From NCBI GenBank assembly GCA_002842095.1, contig PHCB01000001.1, forward strand, positions 62,001 through 126,000: 64,000 nt of DNA, read 5' to 3'. Both the position numbers and the translations under genes were made by a program. Under the pieces are notes generated by a model, which ran no database searches, was not told the origin of the DNA, and was given only the letters and a program-made list of their open reading frames with translations. Shown piece by piece: positions 26,260-35,367 of the stretch. The stretch is from a candidate division BRC1 bacterium HGW-BRC1-1 (GTDB taxonomy: Bacteria > Sumerlaeota > Sumerlaeia > Sumerlaeales > Sumerlaeaceae). Within the stretch, counting starts at the first letter, position 1; every line of letters starts with the position of its first letter.

Positions 26260-28539
26260 ATGAAAAGAACACACGTCACAACCTCCCCTTCCCACTTTGG
26301 TCTGGATCGCCTGGACCAGCTGCTTGCCCCCTCGTCGCCCCGCGCAGTGGTTTATCTGCAGGGCAATCCGGGGACCGGGCGCGATAGCTTTGCCATCCAT
26401 TTTGCCAATAGTTGCAATGGTCAGGGAGATGTTCTCTGGATCGGCATTCATGCCAGTACCCCCAACCTGCCCCGTGCGCAAAACGATTGGTGGAACGAGG
26501 CTCAGGAGAGTGGGCGACTTCATTTTCATGAGATCGATTCCATCACCACGTCCCCCGCGCGATTAACAACAAAACTGCGGCAACTGATCAATGCGCAGAC
26601 CTTTGCCCGGGCCATCGTTTTCAACGCCGATCTCCTTGCCCTGACCGGCGACCAGACGTTATGCCTCAGCCTCATCCAGATGTTGCGGCGGAGCGTGCCG
26701 CTATCGCTCCTGGTTGGCACCCTGCCCCACATCGGGGGTGAGCTCGACCTGACCCCGCCGGCCTTCGTGGCCCTCGCAGACTGCCTGCTGGCAACTCGTA
26801 TCGCCCTGCCTGCAGGCTCGGGACTCAAGCTCGACGTGATAAAATCTCCCAGCCCCGATCACGGCCTCCCCCCCACATTGCATTATGAAGTCGACGATGA
26901 AGGTGTAAAATTTCTGCCATCGCCCGTGCCTGCGGACGATTCAGATTCGAACGGTACCATGTACTCCCCCCAGGGCTTCCCCCCCCCCATCATCACGCCA
27001 CGGAAATATGTGGTGATGCCGGAAATGTTTTACATGGATTCCGACGAAGAAAGGCTTTTGGCCAGTCGCCTCGACGAGATTAATGCAGGACATTCAGACA
27101 AACAATTCGTAATGCCGGATTCGCGGTCATCCACAAGCATCGATTATAACAATCGCATTGAGGAGTTCAAACTCGGGCGTCGGCAGTGGGACTTCTTCGT
27201 GGTGGATGCTTACCGCCTTGGCGAGATGGTCGATCGCAATCTCATCTGGCCCCTGGGTGAATGGCTCACCGAGGAATGGCGCAACAAGTATCTGCCGGTG
27301 GCTCTGGACCAATGCACCATCGACGGTCAGATATGGGGCCTGCCCCACTGGATAAACCCCGGGGTGATGCTCTACCGACCGGATCTGCTGGCGCGTCATG
27401 GTATGCAGCCGCCGAAATTGTCCTCCGAATTGGTTGAACAATGCCTTTTCCTGCAGAAGCGCGAAAAGAATTCAGATTTCGCAGGATGTGTTTTTGCAGG
27501 CGCGCAGTTTGAAGCACTGACATGCACTTTCCTCGAGTTTTTGTGGAACTCGGGGGGTGAGGTTTACGACGACGCACTGCGCCCCATCCTCTCGGAAACG
27601 GCCGGCGTCGAGGCCCTGCGGTTCATGGTCGATCTGATTTACCGCCACGGCATCGCCCCGAACATTACTCCCGATTTGAACGAGGCGCAGACAACCAGCA
27701 TCTTTCTGGATGGGGGCGCGGCTTTTGTGCGCAACTGGCCCCAGGTGCTCGCCCGGCGCGAAGGTGCCGCAGCCCTGCGTAATGGGCGTATTGCCATGGC
27801 ACCCTTCCCCACAACATCCGCCGACATGGCGCCCACCAGCATATTGGGAGGGTTCTGCTACGTCATCCCGCGGCATGTAAAATCGCCCGAAACCATGATG
27901 CGCTTTTACACGGATTTCTACTCGGATGATACCATCTCGGAACTGGCTGTGCGGGGTTGGGCTTGCTCACCCTTCAAGACGGCATATGCAGACAAACATG
28001 TTCTGAGGCTGAGACCGTGGTACGCGCAGATGCATGAGTTGCTCAATGCAACTCGAACCCGCAAGTCCATCCCCCATTACCGCGACCTGACCCGGTTGGT
28101 GCGGCGCGAGGTAAACCTCGCCCTGCGACAAATGAAATCGCCGGAGGGTGCCCTCAGCACCATCGTCACGGAATTACAGCATGGCCTGGCGCGACAGGAA
28201 CGCGGCATGCGGTTGCAAAAGGTTCTGGACCACATCCGCACCCATCTGCACGAAGACATAACCCGCGACGGCATGGCAGCCCTCGTGCGCCTGAGCCCCT
28301 CGTACTTCAGCACCCTCTTCAGCGAAACCGTAGGTTGCAGCTTCGCCCGATACGTGAACGAAAGACGGATCGAGAAAGCCCGTCAACTGCTGGAAACGTC
28401 GGAACTGACCATCGCAGAAGTGTCCGAGCGGGTCGGCTATACCGACCACAGCTACTTCTGCCACGTGTTCCGCGAAACCACACAAATGCCGCCCACCCAA
28501 TACCGGCTTCAAGCGCTGTCACGCACCAGCCATCATTAG
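26260..28539 (+). CDS. One-component regulator: P-loop-like domain, solute-binding-protein domain, AraC HTH
   Basis: 759 residues without signal peptide or membrane helix, so cytoplasmic. Residues ~1-200 resemble a RecA/KaiC-like ATPase: Walker-A-like VVYLQGNPGTGRDSFAIHFA (Arg in place of the usual Lys) and Walker-B-like RAIVFNADLLALTG. Residues ~245-645 are a full family-1 sugar-binding fold: DFFVVDAYRLGEMVDRNLIW, LPHWINPGVMLYRPDLLARH, FLEFLWNSGGEVYDD, GAAFVRNWPQVL, TSILGGFCYVIPRHV. Residues ~655-757 are an AraC HTH pair: ITRDGMAALVRLSPSYFSTL, ARYVNERRIEKARQLL and IAEVSERVGYTDHSYFCHVF. It probably senses a sugar in the cytoplasm and controls transport or hydrolase genes nearby. The combination is not one I know as a described family. 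Confidence 0.85.
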   Translation: MKRTHVTTSPSHFGLDRLDQLLAPSSPRAVVYLQGNPGTGRDSFAIHFANSCNGQGDVLWIGIHASTPNLPRAQNDWWNEAQESGRLHFHEIDSITTSPARLTTKLRQLINAQTFARAIVFNADLLALTGDQTLCLSLIQMLRRSVPLSLLVGTLPHIGGELDLTPPAFVALADCLLATRIALPAGSGLKLDVIKSPSPDHGLPPTLHYEVDDEGVKFLPSPVPADDSDSNGTMYSPQGFPPPIITPRKYVVMPEMFYMDSDEERLLASRLDEINAGHSDKQFVMPDSRSSTSIDYNNRIEEFKLGRRQWDFFVVDAYRLGEMVDRNLIWPLGEWLTEEWRNKYLPVALDQCTIDGQIWGLPHWINPGVMLYRPDLLARHGMQPPKLSSELVEQCLFLQKREKNSDFAGCVFAGAQFEALTCTFLEFLWNSGGEVYDDALRPILSETAGVEALRFMVDLIYRHGIAPNITPDLNEAQTTSIFLDGGAAFVRNWPQVLARREGAAALRNGRIAMAPFPTTSADMAPTSILGGFCYVIPRHVKSPETMMRFYTDFYSDDTISELAVRGWACSPFKTAYADKHVLRLRPWYAQMHELLNATRTRKSIPHYRDLTRLVRREVNLALRQMKSPEGALSTIVTELQHGLARQERGMRLQKVLDHIRTHLHEDITRDGMAALVRLSPSYFSTLFSETVGCSFARYVNERRIEKARQLLETSELTIAEVSERVGYTDHSYFCHVFRETTQMPPTQYRLQALSRTSHH

Positions 28540-28702
28540 AGCGGTTTTGACGTAAGTATTAACATCTCCTGCAATCTCGAAATAGTTGGAACATTTGGAT
28601 TCGGAGCGGCTGTGCGTGCAGGGCAAACTGGAGGCCGGGTGGAGGCCGGAAGTAGACCGCTTGATCGATAATGGCCTGCCGATTGCGCGCCAGTTGTACC
28701 GC

Positions 28703-28790
28703 TTGCACACCGCTTGCACACCGGTTGCACGCCGGTTGCACGCCGGTTGCACGCCGGTTGCACGCCGGTTGCACGCCGGTTGCCATCCGC
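28703..28790. repeat. 11-bp tandem repeat, TTGCACGCCGG
   Basis: Eight head-to-tail 11-bp units in the 429-bp spacer between the regulator and thrC. Units 3-7 (28725-28779) are identical TTGCACGCCGG; the first two read TTGCACACCGC and TTGCACACCGG, and the last is degenerate. The period is not a multiple of three, so it is not protein-coding. The same unit recurs at 45950-45982 on the other strand. The rest of this spacer shows nothing else recognisable. Confidence 0.9.
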
Positions 28791-28968
28791 CAGCAAGTGG
28801 GCAAGTGAGAGACGGTAGCATCAGGCACCAGGGCGCTGCCGTGATGACAACCGACATCAGGGATGGGCGGTCACAATTCAACATCCCAGCGCGCCACAAG
28901 TCTGTAATCAGTTGAATCGAAAATGCGCGAGCCATCCGAGGGCTGCGTGGTACGGCTAAAGCTCATGC

Positions 28969-30174
28969 TCAGGGTTTGACGAGGTCCTTCAGAACCGCAG
29001 ACAAATCTCGCTCCTTCACATCCATAATCTTCATGGAGTGACGTTGAAGGATGGCGGGGTCTTTTAGTCCTGATCCTGTCAGCATCAGCACTACCCGTGC
29101 GTCTGCAGCGATGGAGCCATTTGCGCGTAACTTGCGGACTGCATGGACCGACACTGCCGACGCTGGCTCCACGAGATAACCGCTGTGGGCAAGTCGGCGT
29201 TGGCCGTCGATAATTTCTTCCTCGGTGGCCGTGGCGGCGGGCCAGCCGAGTGACCGGGCCTGGCGCACCAGGGCGTCGCCGCCCGGAGGATTGCCGGACG
29301 TAATGGCCTCGGCGATGGTCTCCACATGCTCAACCGGCACCATGTGATCGAGACCCTGCTGAATGCCCGACACCAACGGTGCGTTGTTCGCGGCCTGAAC
29401 CACGATCATGCGCGGGACCTGCGCCACCAGCCCGGCGGCAAAAAGCTCGCGCCAACCTTTGTGAATGCCGCGGATGTGTCCACAGGCCGAGGTGGGCACT
29501 GCGATAAAATCCGGAGTTTCGCCACCCAACTGCTCCCACATCTCGAAGGCTTCCAGCTTGTAGCCCTCCACGCGGTGTGGACCGTTGCCGGAAACAATTC
29601 GCAACCCGGCGGCTTCTCCATGGGCCAGCACACTGCGCTTCATCACACCAAAATTTTCTGCGGCAACTCGAACCACCACCGCCCCGTGAGCGCCCATGGA
29701 GAGAATCTTTTCCGGAGGTGTGAAATCCGGCACAAACACCAGCGCGCGCAGCCCATGTCGCGCAGCATACGCCGCAACAGAATGTCCCATATTCCCCGTG
29801 GAGATGGTGGCCAGGGTTGTCTCACCCAGTTCTGCCGCCAGCCAGATACAGGGCAGCGTGCCGCGATCTTTGAAGCTCCATGTGGGGTTCATGGTTTCAT
29901 TCTTCAGCAACAAACGCTCAATGCCGATAAACTCTGCCAACGGTTGCGGTGCCTGCACCAGCGGCGTCACGATCTCGCCCAGTCCTCCGCCCTCAGCGGC
30001 GTTTTTATACGCGAAAAAATCGCTGAAGCGGGCCGCGATACTGGGGGCGCCACTCCTCACTTTCGCATGGGAGAGATCGCCGCGCACCTCCAACGGATCG
30101 CCGTCATCAGCAAATTCCGCCAGTCGCTCAAATGGATATTCGTCCCCCGAGGAAACCGAAACCAGACACCGCAT
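28969..30174 (-). CDS. thrC: Threonine synthase
   Basis: 401 residues, fold type II PLP enzyme. The PLP lysine lies in ETMNPTWSFKDRGT; the phosphate-binding loop is STGNMGHSVAAYAARHG; SGNGPHRVEGYKLEAFE and IAVPTSACGHIRGIHKGW follow as in class-2 threonine synthases. It converts O-phosphohomoserine to threonine, in the cytoplasm. The N-terminal ~30 residues lack the zinc-ribbon-like cysteines of some homologues. It is preceded by a 186-bp gap from the TetR gene in the same direction. Confidence 0.9.
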   Translation of the reverse strand: MRCLVSVSSGDEYPFERLAEFADDGDPLEVRGDLSHAKVRSGAPSIAARFSDFFAYKNAAEGGGLGEIVTPLVQAPQPLAEFIGIERLLLKNETMNPTWSFKDRGTLPCIWLAAELGETTLATISTGNMGHSVAAYAARHGLRALVFVPDFTPPEKILSMGAHGAVVVRVAAENFGVMKRSVLAHGEAAGLRIVSGNGPHRVEGYKLEAFEMWEQLGGETPDFIAVPTSACGHIRGIHKGWRELFAAGLVAQVPRMIVVQAANNAPLVSGIQQGLDHMVPVEHVETIAEAITSGNPPGGDALVRQARSLGWPAATATEEEIIDGQRRLAHSGYLVEPASAVSVHAVRKLRANGSIAADARVVLMLTGSGLKDPAILQRHSMKIMDVKERDLSAVLKDLVKP

Positions 30175-30360
30175 TGAACTGTTCCCCTGTTACCACGCGT
30201 GGGATTTTATCTATCTGAACTCAGCGAGCCACGAAATACTCTACTACGCAAGAGTTGCTTGGGATGGCGACGTCCCGGCAATCACATATCCATGGGATTG
30301 AAAAAAGGAACAATCCCATTGTGCGTCGCACTCAACAAAACGTGTCACGGAGGGGTGAGG

Positions 30361-31050
30361 CTAAGCATCAGGTGGAATTACCGCGTCGGGATGAACCGGT
30401 TTAATCGCGGGAATTTTGTCCAGGCCTTGCAGGGCTGCCAATGTGTAACGCGTTAGGTACTGGGCAGCTCTGTCCAATTGCTCAACCGTCAGATGCATTT
30501 CCGGCCAGAGCAATTGCAGCGAGGGAAATATCTGATGAAAGATTGTGACCTGTCCCACCACCGCGAGCACCGTCCATCGCATTTCTTCCTCATCCAGCGA
30601 GTCGTTGGATAGTTGCCGCAGCAATCCCTCCAGATGCATCCGCATGGGGAAGAGTTCTTTCTCCACGATCATGCGCAAAGCCGGGGTGGGTTCAAGCATC
30701 TCGCGCATCAACAAGCGGGCCTGCTCAGAGACTTTCCCATCGCGAAAAACACGCTGCAGGAAGGAGCGTAAAAACACATAAAGCTGTTGGCTCACCGTTG
30801 CTTCACCATGGCCTGTCAGCACCGGTGGGTATTCTGACTTTGCGCGGGTGTAAGCAAACTGCAGAGCCTCCTGATAGAGCGCTTGCTTGTTGCCAAAGTG
30901 GTAGTGAATGGCGGCAATATTGGTGCCGGCCCGTGAACAGATTTCGCGCACTGTAGCCTTGCGAAAGCCACTATCAGCGAAAATGGTTGCAGCAACCTCA
31001 AGCAACTTGAGTCGTGTTGCATGGTCTGTCTTAGTCTGGTCGTTTCTCAT
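30361..31050 (-). CDS. TetR-family transcriptional regulator (CerR/DUF1956-like)
   Basis: 229 residues. N-terminal HTH at ~15-62: RLKLLEVAATIFADSGFRKATVREICSRAGTN then IAAIHYHFGNKQALYQEAL, the TetR DNA-binding signature. The C-terminal domain matches the DUF1956/CerR type (FLRSFLQRVFRDGKVSEQARLLMREMLEPTPALRMIVEKE). It is divergent from the antiporter gene, with only 96 bp between the two starts, so it probably represses that gene and itself. Confidence 0.88.
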   Translation of the reverse strand: MRNDQTKTDHATRLKLLEVAATIFADSGFRKATVREICSRAGTNIAAIHYHFGNKQALYQEALQFAYTRAKSEYPPVLTGHGEATVSQQLYVFLRSFLQRVFRDGKVSEQARLLMREMLEPTPALRMIVEKELFPMRMHLEGLLRQLSNDSLDEEEMRWTVLAVVGQVTIFHQIFPSLQLLWPEMHLTVEQLDRAAQYLTRYTLAALQGLDKIPAIKPVHPDAVIPPDA

Positions 31051-31146
31051 AGGAATCCAAGATGCTGAAGTAAACAGGTGGCTTTTGCAACTCTGTTTTT
31101 TAAGTCGTTTCGATGGTAGCGAGAATCTGTTCCTGAAGGATTATAC

Positions 31147-32673
31147 GTGTTAATCGGCAGTTTTGCGGGTTCTAATTTCTTTCGACGAGTTTTCTCACTT
31201 CGGTCCGTTTTTCTGTCCAGTTTTCTTTTTATCTTATTCAGCGTGCTCCCCTCCACACTGTCAGCCGCAGAAGCATCAGCGGGAGCAAATCACGCTGCAC
31301 CAACTCACATGGACCCCTTTGCGGGGTTGCTCCTGTTGCTCTTCATCGTCGTGGTGGCCGCTGCATTGGGCCGATGGATTGCGGTGAAACTTGATCAGCC
31401 CCCCGTACTTGGCGAGCTGGTCATGGGTGCTCTGGTGGGCAATGTGGGCTATGCTCTGCGCATCCCGTTTTTCGAAATGGTCATGAACATGGCCGCGCTG
31501 CAAAACATCAACGCCATGGTCTGGAACACCGGTGCGCCGGTTCGTGAAATCATAGACCGTATCATGGCCGGTGACGGGCCGGTTATTTCCGGGATGATGG
31601 AAAAAATTCTCAGCGGCCCGGGCGCTGTGGACCTCGTCAATATGGGTTTCGGGCTTTGGGTTTTCTCCAACCTCGGCGTCGTCCTGCTCCTCTTCAAAGT
31701 CGGACTGGAAACCAACATTGTTGACATGCTTCGTGTGGGGGGACGCGCCTCAGCGGTTGCGATCGTGGGAACCATCGCTCCCTTTATCCTCGGCTATCTG
31801 GGAAGTCTGGCATTGGCACCCAACGCCCCACAAACCGTTCACATTTTTCTGGGAGCCACACTCTGCGCCACCAGTGTGGGGATTACGGCGCGTGTTTTCA
31901 GCGATTTGAAACATCTCCAAAGTCGCGAGGCGCGCATCGTTCTCGGTGCGGCTGTCATCGACGATGTCCTGGGTCTCATTGTGCTGGCCGTGGTTGCCGG
32001 TATCGTTACCACCGGCCACATCAGTCTCGGCAAAATCGCCGGAGTCAGCCTGCTTAGTGTGCTTTTCCTCGGCACCGTCCTACTCGTCGGAGAGCGTCTT
32101 GCGCATTTCGGCATGAAGATTTTTCGACGCCTGGATCCCTTCCACCTCAAGTTGCTCTACCCACTGTCGCTGATGTTTCTCTTCTCCTGGTTTTCCGCAT
32201 TCATCGGCCTGGCCCCCATTGTCGGAGCCTTCGCCGCGGGGCTGGTGTTGAACGAGGCTTTATTCGCCGCGCGTGATGCGCGCCATGCGCCCCTGGAGGA
32301 CATCATCTATCCTCTCGAGGGCTTGTTTGCCCCCATCTTCTTCGTTCTCATGGGGATGCAGGTTAACTTTGCGACCTTTGCCGATCCGCATATTCTGGCT
32401 CTCGCGGGTGTGCTGGTGGTGGCCGCCGTTATTGGCAAACTCGTTTCGGGGTTGGCTGCCGGCGGTGGGGCCAGCCGCCTCACCATCGGCATCGGAATGC
32501 TTCCCCGCGGCGAGGTCGGACTTATTTTCGCCAGCATCGGGAAGTCCATCGGGGCGGTGAACGACGCGCTCTATTCGGCCCTCGTGATTGTCATCATTCT
32601 CACCACGGTGGTCACACCGCCAGCGCTTAAGTTTGCTCTGTCACGCAAGCCACCCCAACCCGAGACAACCTGA
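31147..32673 (+). CDS. Cation:proton antiporter, CPA2 family
   Basis: 508 residues. GTG start with GAAGGA 7 bp upstream. After a signal-like N-terminus (~20-45), about 12 membrane helices form a Na_H_Exchanger domain: LGRWIAVKLDQPPVLGELVMGALVGNVG, VVLLLFKVGLETNI, and the ion-site helix VLGAAVIDDVLGLIVLAVVA with the Asp-Asp pair typical of electrogenic CPA2 exchangers. APIVGAFAAGLVLNEALF and GMLPRGEVGLIFASIG follow. No TrkA-N tail is present. It exchanges Na+ or K+ for H+ across the inner membrane. The adjacent TetR gene suggests it is inducible, perhaps by cations, alkali or toxic compounds. Confidence 0.9.
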   Translation: MLIGSFAGSNFFRRVFSLRSVFLSSFLFILFSVLPSTLSAAEASAGANHAAPTHMDPFAGLLLLLFIVVVAAALGRWIAVKLDQPPVLGELVMGALVGNVGYALRIPFFEMVMNMAALQNINAMVWNTGAPVREIIDRIMAGDGPVISGMMEKILSGPGAVDLVNMGFGLWVFSNLGVVLLLFKVGLETNIVDMLRVGGRASAVAIVGTIAPFILGYLGSLALAPNAPQTVHIFLGATLCATSVGITARVFSDLKHLQSREARIVLGAAVIDDVLGLIVLAVVAGIVTTGHISLGKIAGVSLLSVLFLGTVLLVGERLAHFGMKIFRRLDPFHLKLLYPLSLMFLFSWFSAFIGLAPIVGAFAAGLVLNEALFAARDARHAPLEDIIYPLEGLFAPIFFVLMGMQVNFATFADPHILALAGVLVVAAVIGKLVSGLAAGGGASRLTIGIGMLPRGEVGLIFASIGKSIGAVNDALYSALVIVIILTTVVTPPALKFALSRKPPQPETT

Positions 32674-32678
32674 CCCGA

Positions 32679-35144
32679 CTACAGGCAGGGTTTCACATTC
32701 CAGATGTCCTGACTGTATTGCCGGATGGTGCGGTCGCTTGAAAACTTTCCCATGCGGGCAATGTTCAGCAGACACTTGCGGGCCCACAACATCGGTTGGG
32801 CATATTCCACATCCACCTGTTCCTGCATTTTGATGTAGGAATCCAGATCGGCGGCGTTGAAGTAGCGGTCGCCGTGATATAGGATTTCATCGTGGATGCT
32901 TTTGAACATATCGGGATTCCCCGGGGACCAGCGATCCGATGCTATGCTATCGAGCACACGCTTCACGGCGTCGCTCTTCTCGTAAATTTCGTGCGCCTGA
33001 TACGAGCCGCTGTTTTTCAGTTCCGAGATTTCCTCGGCCCGCAGTCCGAACACATAAATGTTGTCGGCGCCCACCTCTTCGCGCATCTCGATGTTGGCCC
33101 CATCCAACGTACAAATGGTCAGCGCGCCATTCATGGCAAATTTCATGTTGCCCGTGCCTGAAGCCTCCATCCCGGCCGTTGAAATTTGTTCGCTCAGATC
33201 GGCGGCAGGAATCAGGATTTCAGCCAGGGAAACGCGATAATCCGGCAGGAAGGATACCAGCAACTTATCCTTCGCCTTGGGATCGTGGTTCACCACTTGG
33301 GCAACCGAGTTGATGAGTTTGATAATCAGCTTGGCCGCCTGATAACCAGGAGCTGCTTTACCCGCAAAAACGAAGACTCGCGGAACCTTGGGGGTAACAC
33401 CATCCTCCACCAATCGCAGGTAGCGGTGCATTATATGCATAACCGCCAGAAGCTGACGCTTGTATTCGTGAATGCGCTTTGCCTGCACATCAAAGAGGGC
33501 ATCCAGAGAGACAAACGAATCCGCGGCCCGCCCAATGGAAAGCTGGGCACGGGCCTTGTTGATGCGTTTGGCTTTCATCAGGTCGGAGAGGAAGTCTTCA
33601 TCATCCACCCTCGCCTCAAGACCTCGGATCTGTTCAAAGTCGGTGATCCAAACCGGGCCAATCACCTTCGTGACCAACTCTGCCAGAGATGGATTTGCCT
33701 TCAGCAGAAAGCGCCGCTGCGTCACGCCGTTCGTCTTGTTGTTGAAGCGGTCCGGGAACATCTCCGTGAAGTCGCGCATCACGTTCGCCTTCAGGAGTTT
33801 CGTGTGCAGCTCAGCCACTCCGTTTATCGAGTGCGAGCCGACCACAGCCAGATGTGCCATGCGCACCTTGCGGTCCCCGTCCTGCTCCAGCAAGGTCATG
33901 CGCTCAAGGCGGGCACCATCACCCGGAAATTTCGTTTTTACCTCATCAAGAAACCGACGGTTAATCTCGAAGATGATCTGCGTGTGACGTGGCAGGACTT
34001 TCTCCAACAGTGAAACAGGCCATTTTTCCAACGCCTCGGGCAGCAGAGTATGATTCGTATAACCACACGTCGCCGTGGTGATCTTCCAGGCGCGCTCCCA
34101 CTCCACATCATTCTCATCCACGAGAATGCGCATGAGCTCGACCACGGCCAGCGAGGGGTGAGTGTCGTTCAGTTGGATCGCAACACGATTTGGCAGGTCA
34201 TCCCACTGTACATCGCCAACCCGGAAGCGCGCAATAATATCGTTCAGAGAACATGCCACCAGAAAATATTCCTGCACCAGGCGCAGTTCACGCCCCGCAT
34301 CCACCGTATCGGATGGATACAGAACTTTAGATATGGTTTCCGAAGCTACCTTGTTATGGACCGCTTGCAGGTAGTCGCCCGAATTGAAGATCGCCATGTC
34401 GAATTCGTTCGACGCGCGCGCGGTGTACAACCTCAGCGCGTTGACATTATGCCCGCCAAACCCAGGAATGGGCATATCAAAGGGTATACCGAGAACGGTT
34501 TGAAAATCCACCCACACGGCACGGTACTGCCCGTTGGCGTCATGACCCGTCATTACGCGACCATACAACGGCACGGCTATAGCCTCGGTTGAACGCTCGA
34601 TTTCCCATGGCGACGCGCTCTCCAACCAATGGTCCGGCTGTTCGCGTTGATATCCATCTACGATGGTCTGGCGAAACAGGCCGTACTCATAGTTTATCCC
34701 GAAGCCGTAGCCCGGAATACCCAGCGTTGCCATGCTATCGAGGAAACACGCGGCCAGCCGCCCCAAGCCCCCGTTACCCAAGGCCGCATCCGGCTCCTCT
34801 TCCAACAGTTCGTCCAGGTCGCCCCCCAACTTCCCCACAACACCCGACACCATATCATAAATGCCCAAGGCGATAAGTGAATTGCCCAACGCCCGACCCA
34901 TGAGAAATTCCAATGAGAGATAAGCAACATGCTTGCCCTTGCAGCGCTCGTAGCGCTCAGTCGTTTCAAGGGCACGATCCACCAGCAAATCCCGCACCGA
35001 CAAGGCCAGAGCGCGATACATCTCGGTCGAGTTCACCCGGTCAGGCCGGCTCATGAAGGTGTATCGAATGTGCTGGCGCATCAAGGCTTCGAAGCCATCC
35101 GGCGTGATGACTTTCAATCGGCTGATGGTTGCATCTGAGCCCAT
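32679..35144 (-). CDS. glgP: Glycogen/starch phosphorylase
   Basis: 821 residues, full length. Typical landmarks: KGKHVAYLSLEFLMGRALGN near residue 70, DAALGNGGLGRLAACFLDS near 120, and the PLP site EASGTGNMKFAMNGALTICT with Lys in GTGNMKF. DGANIEMREEVGADNIYVFG follows. It releases glucose-1-phosphate from alpha-1,4-glucans in the cytoplasm. One oddity: ALTICTLDG has Cys where most phosphorylases have Gly (ALTIGTLDG). AAGGAG lies 10 bp before the start. Its stop is 5 bp from the convergent antiporter gene's stop. Confidence 0.95.
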   Translation of the reverse strand: MGSDATISRLKVITPDGFEALMRQHIRYTFMSRPDRVNSTEMYRALALSVRDLLVDRALETTERYERCKGKHVAYLSLEFLMGRALGNSLIALGIYDMVSGVVGKLGGDLDELLEEEPDAALGNGGLGRLAACFLDSMATLGIPGYGFGINYEYGLFRQTIVDGYQREQPDHWLESASPWEIERSTEAIAVPLYGRVMTGHDANGQYRAVWVDFQTVLGIPFDMPIPGFGGHNVNALRLYTARASNEFDMAIFNSGDYLQAVHNKVASETISKVLYPSDTVDAGRELRLVQEYFLVACSLNDIIARFRVGDVQWDDLPNRVAIQLNDTHPSLAVVELMRILVDENDVEWERAWKITTATCGYTNHTLLPEALEKWPVSLLEKVLPRHTQIIFEINRRFLDEVKTKFPGDGARLERMTLLEQDGDRKVRMAHLAVVGSHSINGVAELHTKLLKANVMRDFTEMFPDRFNNKTNGVTQRRFLLKANPSLAELVTKVIGPVWITDFEQIRGLEARVDDEDFLSDLMKAKRINKARAQLSIGRAADSFVSLDALFDVQAKRIHEYKRQLLAVMHIMHRYLRLVEDGVTPKVPRVFVFAGKAAPGYQAAKLIIKLINSVAQVVNHDPKAKDKLLVSFLPDYRVSLAEILIPAADLSEQISTAGMEASGTGNMKFAMNGALTICTLDGANIEMREEVGADNIYVFGLRAEEISELKNSGSYQAHEIYEKSDAVKRVLDSIASDRWSPGNPDMFKSIHDEILYHGDRYFNAADLDSYIKMQEQVDVEYAQPMLWARKCLLNIARMGKFSSDRTIRQYSQDIWNVKPCL

Positions 35145-35367
35145 GGGTTGCTCGCTCCTTGTGGATAGTCAGTCGGACAATTTGCGGAGAATCTCACCTT
35201 CACATGTTCCACGCAATCCAAACCATCATCCCCCGGATTATTGTCGACGCCCGTTTTCTCTTCCAAAGATTTGGAAGGCCAAATGTCCTTGATACTTGGC
35301 TTCGCAGTATGGCAACACATCAAGCGGCACGCAGTACGAGCGTTCCAACCATCCGGAAGGACCTGAC

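Noticed and set aside
28703-28790. Protein-coding repeat on the minus strand
   Set aside because: The 11-bp period shifts frame every unit, so any peptide read through it is an artefact; no ribosome-binding site or conserved domain.
28519-28935. Overlapping open frames in the spacer before thrC
   Set aside because: They are built mostly of the tandem repeat, start inside or against the regulator gene, and show unlike codon use.
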